Shown piece after piece: positions 49,398 through 61,398 of a DNA stretch of 64,000 nt. A program made the translations under genes and the position numbers. The notes under the pieces were generated by a model. The model had not been told where the DNA came from. It ran no database searches and saw only the letters and a program-made list of their open reading frames with translations. How positions within the stretch are numbered: the stretch's first letter is position 1; the number at the start of each line of letters is the position of its first letter. The stretch is from Fennellomyces sp. T-0311 (taxonomy: Eukaryota > Mucoromycota > Mucoromycetes > Mucorales > Lichtheimiaceae), in the NCBI GenBank assembly GCA_025266875.1, contig JALLLT010000060.1, forward strand, positions 1-64,000. The letters run 5' to 3'.

Positions 49398-51477
49398 TCA
49401 GGATCCAACGACCATCAAGTTGCCTTGCCCGCAGACCAAGCCAGTGTAAGGATGGAATTAGACCAGAAAGACCAGCCCACAGACCAAGATCAGCAGCATC
49501 GGAACCCCAGGATACTGAAAGACGTGTTCCATCTGATGAACATGCTGAAGATTTCGAAAAGACATGGACTTTCCAAAGAATTCGCGCGTGAGTTTCGTGA
49601 TGCGCTTTTTGTTGTAAACACCGAAGACAAGGCCAGGATTGAACGGCATCTCCAGACCACTGGCCTAACATGGGACTACATGCGTGTCAAAAACCCAGCT
49701 TGGATTCAACGACGATGCCGCCGAACGGTACCCCAACCACAATCACTGTATAGCACCGTTCAGCTTCTGTTCGCCCAATATGGTCATATGGTGTGCGCCA
49801 AAACCGGTCGAGAGCTTTTGATGATGAAGCATGGCGACAAACAGAGCATATACTGGCAGCAATTAGAAATGGAGAAGTATCGGACCCACCTGGTATAGCA
49901 TTGTACTTCCAAACCGCTGTAGACCAACACAATCTCCCCCTTTATCGCTGCTGCCGAGGTACAAACTCGCTCGAAGGCGGGGTGCATCAAAACATCATTC
50001 GAAAATTTGCTTCATTTGGTGCCGGCCCTCACATGACTGAATGTATGTTGGCCGACTACAGACTTAGACACAACATTGATGTAAGTAACCCATATATAAT
50101 TGATTGTGTAATTTTGTCGCTCAACTTGTGTGCATGTATATATGTAGGTTGGCTCAAAGAATCGATATGGAAAAGTGCACCTTGGACATTACAGCCCATG
50201 GCTCACGCAAAACATTCGTCGCTTGGAGGAGCAGCTCTGGCTCGATGATCAAAGGCTTAATGCTACTGATCTGTCAACTACACTCATTGTCAAGAACGCT
50301 TTACGGTTGAGAGTCCCGATTGAAACATTTGGTATAGCACCATTTCCTGCCCATGTCGCCGCTAGTATTGCTATACAAAAGTCGTATCATCCAGAAATCT
50401 TGAACACCCGTCGTTCCGATCCTGAACTACCGATAAAGTTATGCACGAACTTGACGATACCTGCTGGAGCAACAAGTAATTCGAGAGGACGAATGTACAA
50501 TTATATTGCCTCACGCCTCCAGACCTTGTACGCTGTGACCCCCGTACATACCGACCAAGAATTTAGATTGTTTTCGGGCCTGATACGCGAGGATACGGCA
50601 CGTGATGGCCAGCCAATTAACTGGATTCAAAAGGCGAAGGATTGGAACACTTATCACGCAAATGGAGTCGATATTTTTTACAAGACCCCGGAAGCATTGA
50701 AAGCGCACTACGCTGCCTGGTGTACCAGTCAAGTTGCAATGCGGACCATAGCAAACTACGACGCCGAAGTACAGGTTATGCGAGAACACCTCCAGTCACC
50801 GGAAAGGGAACCAGTAAACAGGAGTCTGCCAGCTAATGTACCGGCCGCTGCGGAGGTTGCTGAATCGAATGAAAACTCGCTTATGTTTGCACCGGTCATT
50901 TTCGAAAGATCATATCAATTACCAGCAACGACATCAGTCCATCAAGCAGTAGCTCCTGTTCCTTCGCGCGCATATCTACCGTCACTGAGACCAGCACCAT
51001 ATCCACCGTCTACGTCAGCGTTTGGCAATATGCTTCCCTATCCGTTTCCACCGACACAGCCTCAGAATCATTATAATATGCCTCCACCACCCTCACAACA
51101 ACAACAGCAACAACAGCAAATATACGACAATATGCCATATCCACATTCACAACAGCAACAAGCATTTTACAATATACCTCCACCGCCACAGCAGCAAATA
51201 TATTACAATATGCCTCCACAACAACATGAACAAATATGCCACAATATGCCACACCCACCGCCACAGCAGCAACCAGTACGATATGACAATATGCCACCAC
51301 AAAAAAAGATTTCGCCCTCTTTCAGCAGCGCCCAGTTCATCTGCATCAGCTCCTCCATTAGTCAGTGCATCATCCCAGGCTGAGATTCCTGCCAGGATCA
51401 ACCGTACATGTACAATATGCAAAAGGATTGATTGCAAAGGGCGCGCAAATTCAAAATATTGTAACAACACGTCATAG
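46639..51477 (+). pseudogene. Multidomain gene: Cys-rich domain, DEDDy exonuclease, NSLEGGVHQ-type region; two frameshifts
   Basis: Exons: 46639-46812, 46898-46969, 47042-47511, 47574-49443, 49494-50080 and 50148-51477. Order: basic Gly/Lys leader (KRPGRKPGGSNKNGGRRKK); acidic linker; a domain with YYPRIFLWQPHRLSL and Cys pairs (CPNPKC, CPKESGGCG), like the one databases call DUF6729; a WRN-type 3'-5' exonuclease with DEDDy residues (FDCEW; GRNVTGDLKKLNRD; YAALDAW); poly-Ser from TCA repeats; a region with RCCRGTNSLEGGVHQNIIRK and NRYGKVHLGHYSPWL; a Gln/Pro repeat tract (YNMPPPP units); and a Cys tail (CTICKRIDCKGR). Reading is broken at a T4 run (49816-49819) and an A7 run (51301-51307). The architecture suggests a transposon-derived or selfish protein, perhaps still useful to the host. 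If the indels are sequencing errors, the gene is intact. Confidence 0.6.
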
Positions 51478-51881
51478 TTTATATAATAATTAATAAAGTA
51501 CCATTGCATCACATAGTATTAAAGTACATTTTGTTGGTTTACTGAAAATTCCTCTTTCTGGCTTCATCGAAACCATGCAATAATGCATTTACAGGCGCTT
51601 TCAGCGCCTGTAAATACATTCTTAAAAAATCAAAGAATTAATTACCTCGAGCCCAGACATGGTACCCGAGCCCTCAAAAGTAGCAGTAAAGTTTCTCAAA
51701 GTTCCACACCGAAGTGTCAATTCACTTGATTTGGTAAATGAATGACTCCGATTTCGAGCAGTGGTCCGGATCACTAAACGTAAAGTAATATACAAAAGGC
51801 CCTAGGACCTCTCTTCCCCTTTTGAAAATTTGAAACGCTTCTCTTTTCCACTTTTTTTTTTACATTTTTTTTCTTCGCTCC
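51478..51881. other. Gap with a perfect hairpin
   Basis: No gene. The hairpin at 51587-51615 is the main feature. T-rich sequence directly precedes the casein kinase ATG. Confidence 0.5.
51587..51615. repeat. Perfect 13-bp inverted repeat, 3-base loop
   Basis: ATTTACAGGCGCT at 51587-51599 is followed by TTC and its exact reverse complement at 51603-51615. It starts about 110 bases after the stop of the exonuclease-fusion gene. It could be an RNA 3' hairpin, a target of replication fork processing, or the sub-terminal hairpin of a mobile element. Confidence 0.8.
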
Positions 51882-53318
51882 ATGGGCAATCACCATAGTG
51901 ACGCCGATAACGACCATCACCACCGTCGTCGTAGCCTGTTTGATGCTCACCACCACCACAACAACAAACAACCCGATCCCATTCCTGACAGTTGTGGTGG
52001 TCACTTCAAGGTCATGACTCGGATAGGTGCCGGCAGTTTCGGTGTTCTCTATGAAGGTGCGCCTTGAAAAGTTTTTACGAAAAAAGAAAAAAAAAGTTAT
52101 TTTCTGACTTTTTTTTTTTTCAGGTGTCAACTTGGAAAATGACTTGCCTGTGGCCATCAAGTTTGAACCTGCTCATTGCCGTCAGCCTCAATTGCAGGAC
52201 GAACACAAGATTTATGGCTTATTAGCCGGAGCACGTAAAGTAAATAACAGGTCGAAAACTGTTCACGGAAGGCGCTTATAGATTTTTTTGGTCTATTTTA
52301 TAGCCGGGTTTCCCAACACCTATTACTATGGCAATGAAGGCGGATACAATATTCTCGTGATGGATTTGTTGGGGCCAAACCTTGATGAACTGTTCGACAT
52401 GTGTGGCCGACAATTTACTCCAAAGACAGTTGCCATGATTGCAAAGAGACTGGTAACAAATAGACAGGGCAACATACACCAACGGAACAGCTAACCTCAT
52501 CTGGGATAGTTACGCTTATTGCAAATTGTACATGAACTTGGAATGTTATATCGAGACATCAAGCCAGATAATTTTCTTATTGGCCGCGAAGGGAGTGCGG
52601 ATACCAAGGCAATCTACATGATTGACTTTGGTATGAGTAAACCATACCGAGATCCACTTACTGGATGTCATATTCCTTTCCGAGAGCGCGGGTGTTTGTC
52701 GGGGACCGCAAGGTACATGAGTTTAAACGCGCATGCCGGCGGAGGTAATGTGGTATATGCGTGTGAGAGAGTTCATATTAAATTTGGTCAAGTATGACTC
52801 ATATGGAAAATAACCAAATAGAACAATCAAGGAGAGATGATCTTGAGGCGCTGGGATACGTCTTGCTTTATCTATTACGTGGGTCACTACCTTGGCAAGG
52901 TGTGAAAGCGTCGTCGGAGACGCAAAAGTATGAAAAGATCGAAGAGATCAAGCATCGGACGCCAATTGCTCAGCTTTGTTCTGGGTATCCAGGTAAAAAA
53001 AAAAAGATTCACCGCAGCAACCATCTCGTTTTTTTAACCGTTTAGCCCTTGTAGTCGAATTTAGTATATTTCTTCACTATGTGCGCAAATTAAAGTTTGA
53101 TGAAGAGCCAGACTATAGCTTCTGCCAAGGACTATTTGACAAGGCGCTAAAGCGGATAGGTGCAACCGATGATGGGGCATACGATTGGACATTACTCAAT
53201 GATGGCAAAGGCTGGGAGGTAACGTGTGGTTTTCCGTGCTATTGGCATTTTCCTATCTAACTGTTTCTCATGTCAGTCATGTGAGCGGAAACGGAGTCCT
53301 TTGATGCTAACTTATTAA
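51882..53318 (+). CDS. Casein kinase 1
   Basis: Seven exons: 51882-52056, 52124-52234, 52304-52452, 52510-52744, 52822-52992, 53046-53218 and 53277-53318, about 351 aa; phases close. A His-rich N-terminal leader ([23 protein letters not shown]) precedes the kinase core: [48 protein letters not shown], the CK1-specific [11 protein letters not shown], and [27 protein letters not shown]. The pattern, with the [10 protein letters not shown] block, is that of the CK1 family (Yck/CK1-gamma group likely). Gly2 would permit N-myristoylation, a possible membrane anchor. No C-terminal Cys pair as in Yck is present. The last exon is short (14 codons with stop) but has a good branch point (CTAAC) and acceptor. 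Confidence 0.9.
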
Positions 53319-53539
53319 GGCGTTCGCGTCCCTGTTACTGATAACCCAACAGAATACCATCCGCAGTATTTCGTACTAATTTTACATTTTATCATGCTTT
53401 TTTTTTATGGTGCAAATATATATGATATGGCATACTATTCTAAAACTTGTCGAGGAAGCGCTGTAATGGGCTAGCCTGAGCCTCGGTCCACCTAGGATGC
53501 TAGATTAGCTACACGGCGGAAGAGAGTTGAAGGGGAAAC

Positions 53540-53975
53540 TCACATGCTAAATCCTCGTCGCTGGACCCATCGTCCGTTCAACTTTTTGGACGTCTTTGCG
53601 TTATTTCGTGTTCGTTGGCCACGTACGGGTAAACTCATCGCGTGTCGTCTACCAATATAGTTGCCGATATTGCGATGGTGCATGACATGTTCGCGAATTT
53701 GGCGTTTCAAGTCGGTTTCAATGGTCATTGAAGACAATTGGTTGGTGAGGTCGTTGATTTGCACTTCGGTCAGTTCATGCACTTTGAGGGTTTTGGGAAA
53801 CTTGAGCTGCTCGCATACTTTAAAGGCAGTCGGCTCGCCAATGCCATAAAAGTATTGTAATGCTGTGCTATGGTGCTTTTAAATAAATATAGACCGCTTT
53901 TGTGCGCAATAATGCGGAATAAATGTACCTGACGAGTTTGCGATCGGGCAAGTTGACACCAAGTAAATGCAGCAT
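53540..53975 (-). CDS. SWS2: Mitochondrial small-subunit ribosomal protein uS13m
   Basis: Two exons: 53975-53929 and 53867-53540, 124 aa. MLHLLGVNLPDRKLV opens as in bacterial S13. Then come ALQYFYGIGEPTAFKVCEQL, a helical middle (VQINDLTNQLS), DLKRQIREHVMHHRNIGNYIGRRHAMSLPVRGQRTRNNAKT and a basic tail. The GQRTRNNAKT box is diagnostic. uS13m sits in the head of the mitoribosome near the tRNA contacts. There is no long targeting extension; yeast Sws2 is similarly short. The intron acceptor is CACCATAG; alternative AGs nearby give the wrong frame. Confidence 0.93.
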
Positions 53976-54122
53976 GTTTTATTTTTGTATATGGATGGCC
54001 CTGTCTTGCCCTCTCTCCACAAGGTTGTGGAATCAAGCCACCAACTGCAAAGTCACGATTTTCAAAAACTGCAGCCAAAAATCATGCATATCCTTTTTCC
54101 ACTTAAATCCCGTAGCTGAAAA
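53976..54122. promoter_or_regulatory. Shared promoter of uS13m and BUD23
   Basis: These 147 bases lie between divergent start codons of two ribosome-related genes (mitochondrial S13 and the 18S rRNA methyltransferase), which suggests shared control. Confidence 0.5.
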
Positions 54123-55200
54123 ATGTCAAGACCTGAGCACATTGCACCACCAGAGATTGTAAGTCGTTCGGATCACGACTCGGATTCCTAGCAGCAAATG
54201 ACTCATTGGCTTTTTTTTTTTATGTGTAATAGTTTTATGGTGAAACCGAAGCCAGAAAGTATACCGAAAAGTAAGTACAATAGCAACAACAGGTTTCCAT
54301 AACGACTGTTTATTTTGACCTGACAACGTCGGATTAGTTCACGTATAGCGTCTGTGCAAGCCGAAATGGCCTACCGCGCATTGGAACTATTAAATTTACC
54401 CGAGGGTCCTGCGTACCTCCTCGATATTGGCTGTGGATCCGGCCTGAGCGGCGAAATATTAGAAGAGGAGGGCCACATCTGGGTGGGGATGGATATTGCA
54501 CCTTCCATGTTAGGTAATGGAAAGAGTTTTACAAAGGGAAAGGCTGACTTTTAACGGCGTGAATGTTGTACATTATTTATACATGTTGTATAACTCAGAC
54601 GTGGCTCAGGAACGGGATGCAGAGGGTGATTTGTTTCTTCAAGATGCAGGTCAGGGTGTTGGTTTTCGACCGGGTACGTTTGATGGTGCCATCAGTATAT
54701 CGGTGCTGCAATGGCTGTGCAATGCCGACAAGAATATCAACCGACCCAAGGCACGCATGCATCGGTTCTTTTCAACATTATATGCATCGCTGAAAAAGGG
54801 AGCACGTGCTATCTTTCAATTTTACCCGGAAAACGATGACCAGATCCAGCTTTTGATCGATGTCGCCACGCGATGCGGTTTCGAAGGCGGCTTGTTGATC
54901 GATTATCCCAACTCCAAAAAAGCCAAAAAATACTACCTGTGCCTGTTTGCCGGCCAGCAGACCGGTGTCAGAAATGTTATGCCAAGTGCGCTCGGCGAGG
55001 ACGGCGAGTTGCATCCCGACGAGATAAAGTCAGTCGCGTACGAGAATCGGCGACAGGTGACGCGAAAGAGAAGAAGCCGTGGCAATGTCAAGGACAAAAA
55101 TTGGATCAAGCACAAGAAGGATGTGGCCCGGGAACGTGGTGATAAACCTGTTGCCAGGGATTCCAAGTTCACCGGTCGCAAACGTAAAGTCAGATTTTAA
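54123..55200 (+). CDS. BUD23: 18S rRNA (guanine-N7) methyltransferase Bud23
   Basis: Four exons: 54123-54158, 54233-54270, 54338-54513 and 54599-55200, 283 aa. The family N-terminus [24 protein letters not shown] is rebuilt by the first three exons. The SAM-binding motif is [17 protein letters not shown] (motif I), then [27 protein letters not shown] is the catalytic-pocket strand. [14 protein letters not shown] and a strongly basic C-terminus ([19 protein letters not shown] ... GRKRKVRF) follow. Bud23, with Trm112, methylates one guanine of 18S rRNA and supports 40S export. Confidence 0.95.
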
Positions 55201-55538
55201 GCTTTTGTAATATTTTAATTGTGTTGCCATAGCAATTTGTTTTGTACATTTTTTTTTTCATTTTCGCCGTCTCTCGTTCTTGTAATTGTGGCCTAATAAA
55301 TGCCAGATCTCTGTGCTCTGCCCCTTTTGTTGCACCAGATCACGCACCAACTTTGCCCATTCTGTAAAAAAGCCGCTTTAGGCTCCCGCTGGGAACTTTT
55401 TTTATCCATTCCTTCAAAAAAGCCTATTCTTTTTCGTTTGATACCACAACACACCAAACAAAAACAGGCTAAAGCGACGACCATCCCACCAGTGCCCCCC
55501 TTCCCGTTCCCTTTTTCCTCTTGTCTCTGTATACAACC
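55201..55538. promoter_or_regulatory. BUD23 3' region and chitin synthase promoter
   Basis: T-rich sequence with AATAAA near 55295-55300 for BUD23, followed by a C/T- and A-rich 5' region ending at the chitin synthase ATG (context ACAACCATGG). No other gene. Confidence 0.45.
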
Positions 55539-58500
55539 ATGGGCAAGTCTAAAAACAAGCCCCAAAACATAGCTGATCTTGCACAGCTTGCTTCGCCGAC
55601 CGAGGACTCCATCACGGCCACGCTCAGGGTCCGATACGACAATGACACCATCTACACCCGCATCAACGACGCCATCCTTGTTGTCCTCAATCCTTACAAA
55701 GACACTCTGCAATCGCACACATCGCCCGAGTATGTTGCCGAGTACAAGGAGATCGTCACTGAGAGCCTGGAACCACTCCCGCCCCACGTTTATCAAATCA
55801 CCAATCAGGCTTACTTGCACATGCGGAGAACGGGCATTGACCAGTCCATCTTGTTGAGGTATGGAATATATCACTTGCTCCCCAAGGAAGGAAACACTGA
55901 TAGATTTTTTTGGTAATTAATAGCGGTGAAACGGGGAGTGGCAAGTCAGAGGCACAGAGGTCCATACTTCAGCATCTGATTGCCCTGAGTTGTCACAAGA
56001 AGGAAAGCAAGCTGCAGAGTCAAGTGCTCAATGCTCAGGTGGTGCTGGAGGCGTTTGGACACGCAAAGACGACGTTCAACGACAATGCATCGCGGTTCGG
56101 CAACTATATGGAAATTCAATTCAACGAGCGCGGCCGGATGTCTGGCGCCAAAACACTCAACTACCTGCTGGAAAAAAAGCGCGTTGTGCGTCGACCCACC
56201 GGCGAGGGCACCTTCCACATGTTTTACTATCTGCTGGACGGCGCGTCGGCCGAAGAGAAGAATATTTTACAACTGACGGATATGGCGAGTTATGCATACT
56301 TGAATCGATCCAGTCCGCCCGTGACCGTCAATGCCGAAAATGAAAGTTGTTATGATGCTGTCAAAATTGCCTTGCGCTCCATTGGCGTTGGCAAGCGACA
56401 GCAGGCCAGAATCATGCAGCTGTTGGCATGTCTACTGCATCTTGGCAACTTGCAATTCGTCCAAGGCAACGGTTTGCAGGAAGCCCCGCTGGTCAAGAAC
56501 ACCGAGACACTCGACCTGGTCGCCGACTTTTTGGGAGTCGATCCCCAGGCGTTGCTGGATGTTCTGACGTACAAGACTCAGATGATCAAGAAGGATCAAA
56601 CTACCGTCATTCTCAACGTCGAACAAGCTGGCGAACAGCGGGATGCTTTGGTTGTTGCTCTTTATTCGTTGCTGTTTAGTTGGCTCGTCGAGCAAATCAA
56701 TGCCAAGCTGTGCAACGAAACAATCCACAATGTGATTGGTATTCTGGACATGCCTGGTCCTCACACGTATTATCCGACGGCTTCGTTTGAGCAGTTCTGT
56801 GTCAACTTTACTCACGAGCGACTGCACAATTACATGCTGCGTCAGATGTTCGAGACCGACGTGGGCGACTATCGTTTGGATGGGTTGGATATACCTGAAG
56901 TGCCCTATTTCAACAATGCCGCATGCGTCGAATTGCTCGAACGACCCAAGCACGGTCTACTCGATATCACCAACCATCACAGTAAATCGACCAGTCGCGG
57001 AACAGATGCGCAGATGCTCGACACATTCTGCAAGTACAATGGCGGACACGACTCGTTTGCGATCAAGACAGCCGATACGGGAGCACGCATGTTTGCCATC
57101 CAGCATTTCGCCGGTCAAGTCACGTACAATCCCAACGGATTTGTCGAAAGCAACAAGGACGCATTGAGTGCAGACTTCGTGGCTCTTTTCCGTGGAAGCG
57201 AAGATGCACCTGAATCATACAATTCCTTCATTGTGGGTCTGTTTGCCGACAGCAGCATCCAAACCGAATCACATCCAAAGCAAGCCGACGCCATTCTCAG
57301 TGCCCAACAGAGCAACAAGCCATCACGCAACCCTTCGATGCGACGATCCAAATCCACGCGACGCAACAAGAATGCAACCGAAGAACCTGTTGAAGAGGAA
57401 AAGCAAGCACTCAAGCAGGGCGACAACAAAGTGACCATGGTCTTGTCGCAGCTGCGAACGTCATTTGATGATCTTTTGACCACGTTGGATGAAACCACGC
57501 CCTGGTTCATATTCTGCATACGACCGAGTGATGCAGGTGCGCCCAACATGTTTGACCCGCAGCGGGTCAGAGCCCAGGTCCGTGCGCTTGGCCTGGCGCA
57601 GGTTGCAGAGCGCATGCATACAAGTTATACAATGTCCTACTTCCACGACGAATTCTGCGACAGGTATGCAGGGACCCTGGTGGCAGCGGGCGTTCAGCAG
57701 GATCGCGAAGCACGCGACCAATGTGAGGCTGCTGCGGCCATGTTTGGCTGGTTCGCAACACAAGCAGCGATCGGTAATAGCCGGGTAAGCCAATGCACAG
57801 CTGTGTCCATGAGGAGAATGGTGCTTATTGACATTGCACACAGATATTCCTGAGTGAGACCACATGGCGCCATTTGGAAGATCAATTGCGACTTCTGGAA
57901 AAGGACGAGCAAAAACGAGCCAAGGAAGAAAAGAAGATGATGGATGAAACCGGTAAGCGTCCCAAAGCTGTCTATATTTAAGGTTTGTGCTGATTTGTTT
58001 GGTAGAAACATTGAACAATGGGTCCGAATTTGGAGATCGACGGGCCATCGCAGCACAAAACGCAGCAGCTGCAGGCCTCCCGATGCCGCACGCCGTATCA
58101 AACAACATGTCGGTCTATTCGGACGATGCGCGTTCCTTCATATCCGAAGACGAACTATACAACAACCAACCGTACAGCGAAGGCATGTCGCAGTCCGGCT
58201 CAGACGGGTTTGCGTCGAGTGCCTCGGGCTACATGGAGATGAAACGGATGATGAACAATGACACGGTGATTGAAGAAGAGCCACCGGAAGACGACAAGCC
58301 ATCCGCGGCACGAAAACGATGGGTGGGCTTTGTATGGTTCATGACATGGTGGATACCCAGCAAATTCCTCGAATGGTGCGGCAAAATGCGGCGAAAGGAC
58401 GTGCGCATGGCTTGGCGCGAAAAGGTCACACTCTGCATGATCATCTTTTTGATTGCCGGTTTCATCATTTGGTTCTTGGTCGGATTTGGCCGCATCGTGT

Positions 58501-61244
58501 GTCCGCGTCAAGAGGTTTACTCACAATCCGAACTGCAGGCGCACAGCAGCGATGGCGACGCGTATGTTGCCATTCGCGGCGAAGTGTTTGATTTGACGAA
58601 ATTCGCTCCACGTCACTGGGCCACCGAAGTCATTCCACAGAGCGCGGTGCTGTCGTACGCTGGCACCGATGCATCGGATCTGTTCCCCGTGCAGGTCTCT
58701 GCGCTGTGTCAGGGAGGCCTCGAGCCAGTGTCGGAATACGTCTCATTGGACTACAACATCAATCTGACCGACAGCAATGCAAAGTACCATGACTTTCGGA
58801 TATCCAGCGGCGACTACCGGCCCGATTGGTATTACGAGAAAATGACGTATTTGCGCAAGGAGTACAAACTCGGTAACATGGGCTTCACGCCCAAGGACTT
58901 GACAAACCAGGCCAACAATGCCGTCGACTTGAGCGGTATGAAGACGACTCGCAAATGGGCCATCTTGGACAACGAAATCTACGACTTGACGTTCTACACC
59001 TTGGGAGGCCGCACTGCAAAAGCACCCGAGGGCCAGCAAGTCCCTGGCAACGTCAACCTGAACTTCATGGAAGACAAGGTCGTGGACTTGTTCAGAACCA
59101 AGTCCGGGTCCGACATCACCGAAGACTGGAACAATCTCGATCTGGATGCCGATGCCAAGTACCGGCAAAAGGTGTGTCTGCGGAACCTGTTCTACGCTGG
59201 CACCGTCGACAACCGTAATTCCCCGCGATGTATCTTCGCCGAGTATCTGCTGCTGATCGTCACCGTCTTGCTTTGCTTGGTGATTGTGTTCAAGTTCTTG
59301 GCTGCTCTCCAATTCGGCACCCGTCGCGAGCCCGAGGTGCATGACAAGTTCATCATTTGCCAGGTGCCATGTTACACCGAAGATGAAACATCGTTGCGCA
59401 AGACCATCGATTCGATTTCGACACTGCAGTACGATGATAAGCGCAAGCTTTTGTTTCTGATTTGCGATGGTATGATTGTCGGCGGTGGCAACGATCGACC
59501 TACTCCTCGTATCGTGCTGGACATCCTTGGCGTAGACCCTTACGTCGACCCCGAGCCACTTTCGTTCTTGTCCGTCGGCGAAGGTGCCAAGCAGCACAAC
59601 ATGGCCAAGGTTTACTCTGGTCTGTATGAGATTCAGGGTCACGTGGTACCCTACATTGTTGTTGTCAAGGTTGGCAAGCCCACCGAACGACAGAAGCCTG
59701 GCAACCGTGGCAAGCGTGACTCTCAGCTTATCCTGATGCGTTTCCTCAACAAGGTTCACTTTATGACGCCCATGACGCCTATGGAGTTGGAAATGTATCA
59801 TCAGATCAAGAACGTGATTGGTGTCAACCCGAGCTTCTACGAGTTTGTGTTGATGGTGGATGCCGATACTGAAGTCAGCAAGGATGGTTTGAACCGGATG
59901 GTGTCTTGCTTCGTCCACGATGCCAAGATCATTGGCTTGTGCGGTGAAACACTGCTATCGAATGCAAAGGACACATGGGTGACGATGATTCAAGTGTACG
60001 AGTACTTTATCTCCCATTATCTGATCAAGGCCTTCGAGTCGCTGTTCGGTACCGTCACATGTTTGCCTGGCTGTTTCTCCATGTACCGTGTGCGCTCCCC
60101 AGCCAAGAACATTCCTTTGTTGATTGCCAACCAACTCATTGAGGAGTATGAAGTGAACAAAGTCGACACATTGCACAAGAAGAACTTGCTGTTCCTCGGC
60201 GAGGATCGATACCTGACCACGTTGGTGCTGAAGCATTTCCCGAACTACAAGACCAAGTTCACACCTGATGCCAAATGCCAGACGAATGCTCCGGATACTT
60301 GGTCCGTGTTGCTTTCGCAGCGTCGTCGATGGATCAACTCGACCATCCATAACTTGGGTGAACTTATCTATTTACCTCAACTCTGCGGTTTCTGCTGTTT
60401 CTCTATGCGATTCGTGGTCATGCTGGACTTGGTCAGTACGCTGGCCCAACCCGCCATTATGGGTTATCTTATCTATTTGATCTATACCTTGGCCACCTCG
60501 ACAAGCACGGTGCCGATCATGTCGATCATTACAATTGCTGGTGTGTACGGTCTGCAGGCCATTATCTTTATCCTGCATCGCAAGTGGGAGTATATCATTT
60601 GGATGATTGTATCGATCTTTGCCATTCCGTTCTTTTCGTTCTTCATCCCGATCTACTCGTACTGGCACTTTGACGACTTTTCATGGGGTAACACGCGTAT
60701 TGTCGTTGGCGAGAAGGGTCAAAAGAAGAAGGTGATTGCGGACGAGGGCAAGTTTGATCCCAGATCCATTCCTATGATGACTTGGGATCAATACGAAGAA
60801 GGGTTGTTTATGGACGGTGGCATGGATGGCGGTAACTTTGACGACAACGCATCGGTTGGTTCCGCGCGATCAGGATACAGCTATTACAGCAGTGCCAGTG
60901 GATACCGTGGCGGCAACAATGGACCTGCTGGCCAGTACGCAACGAGTAATATGTCCTATGTGGGCCCAGCTAGCGCACAGTCATACGTTGGTCCAGCATC
61001 ACATCAGTCGTATATGGCGCCACCAGGCTCTGTATCCCATCAATCATTCATGCCACCTCCGCCTGTATCTGGCTCGCATCAATCATACATGTCACCTGCA
61101 GCAGCGTCCAGTTCACCATCGCTAGTTGCCCCACCATCTTATGCAGGCACACACCAGTCGTTTATCCAACCAGGCCATCAATCGTTTGTTGGCGCACCGC
61201 AGCAATATTACCCAGCATCACCGCTGCATAAGTACGGTGAATAA
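55539..61244 (+). CDS. Chitin synthase with myosin motor domain (class V/VII type)
   Basis: Four exons: 55539-55858, 55924-57784, 57844-57952 and 58006-61244, about 1842 aa. The N-terminal myosin-motor-like domain (1-750) has a P-loop GETGSGKSE (about 108-116), NDNASRFGNYMEI (switch I), a divergent switch II (LDMPGPHTY), and QVRALGLAQVAERM. TM helices follow (about 895-915), then a cytochrome-b5-like domain (AYVAIRGEVFDLTKFAPRHW, about 953-972) and the GT2 chitin synthase domain. Catalytic signs are VDADTE (about 1383), GEDRYL (about 1495) and QRRRWINSTIHN (about 1535). Several TM helices (LCGFCCFSMRFVVMLDL onward) lead to the C-terminus. Such enzymes deliver chitin at hyphal tips, and the motor tethers vesicles to actin. 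The tail carries HQSF/HQSY repeats instead of the usual DEK_C end. Confidence 0.95.
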
Positions 61245-61398
61245 TTTTACCAAGGCATTTAAAAAATTCACAGCTAGATCCACACACTCCACCTCTTTTT
61301 TTTTCCATTGCATTTATCTATCATTCTTTTTTTTTGTATCATTTCTCTCTCTCTCTGTCTCTCTCTCTGTTTTTGGAAAAAAAAATAAAAAAAATGTT

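Noticed and set aside
49326..49400. TCA triplet repeat as a possible regulatory microsatellite
   Set aside because: It is in frame in the exonuclease-fusion gene and simply encodes a poly-Ser linker.
46639..51477. KDZ-type transposase identity for the exonuclease-fusion gene
   Set aside because: The CxC cluster and DDE pattern of that group are not visible; the clear catalytic domain is a DEDDy exonuclease.
58743..59918. 391-codon open frame antisense to chitin synthase
   Set aside because: Same cause: codon bias of the sense gene. The peptide is not domain-like.
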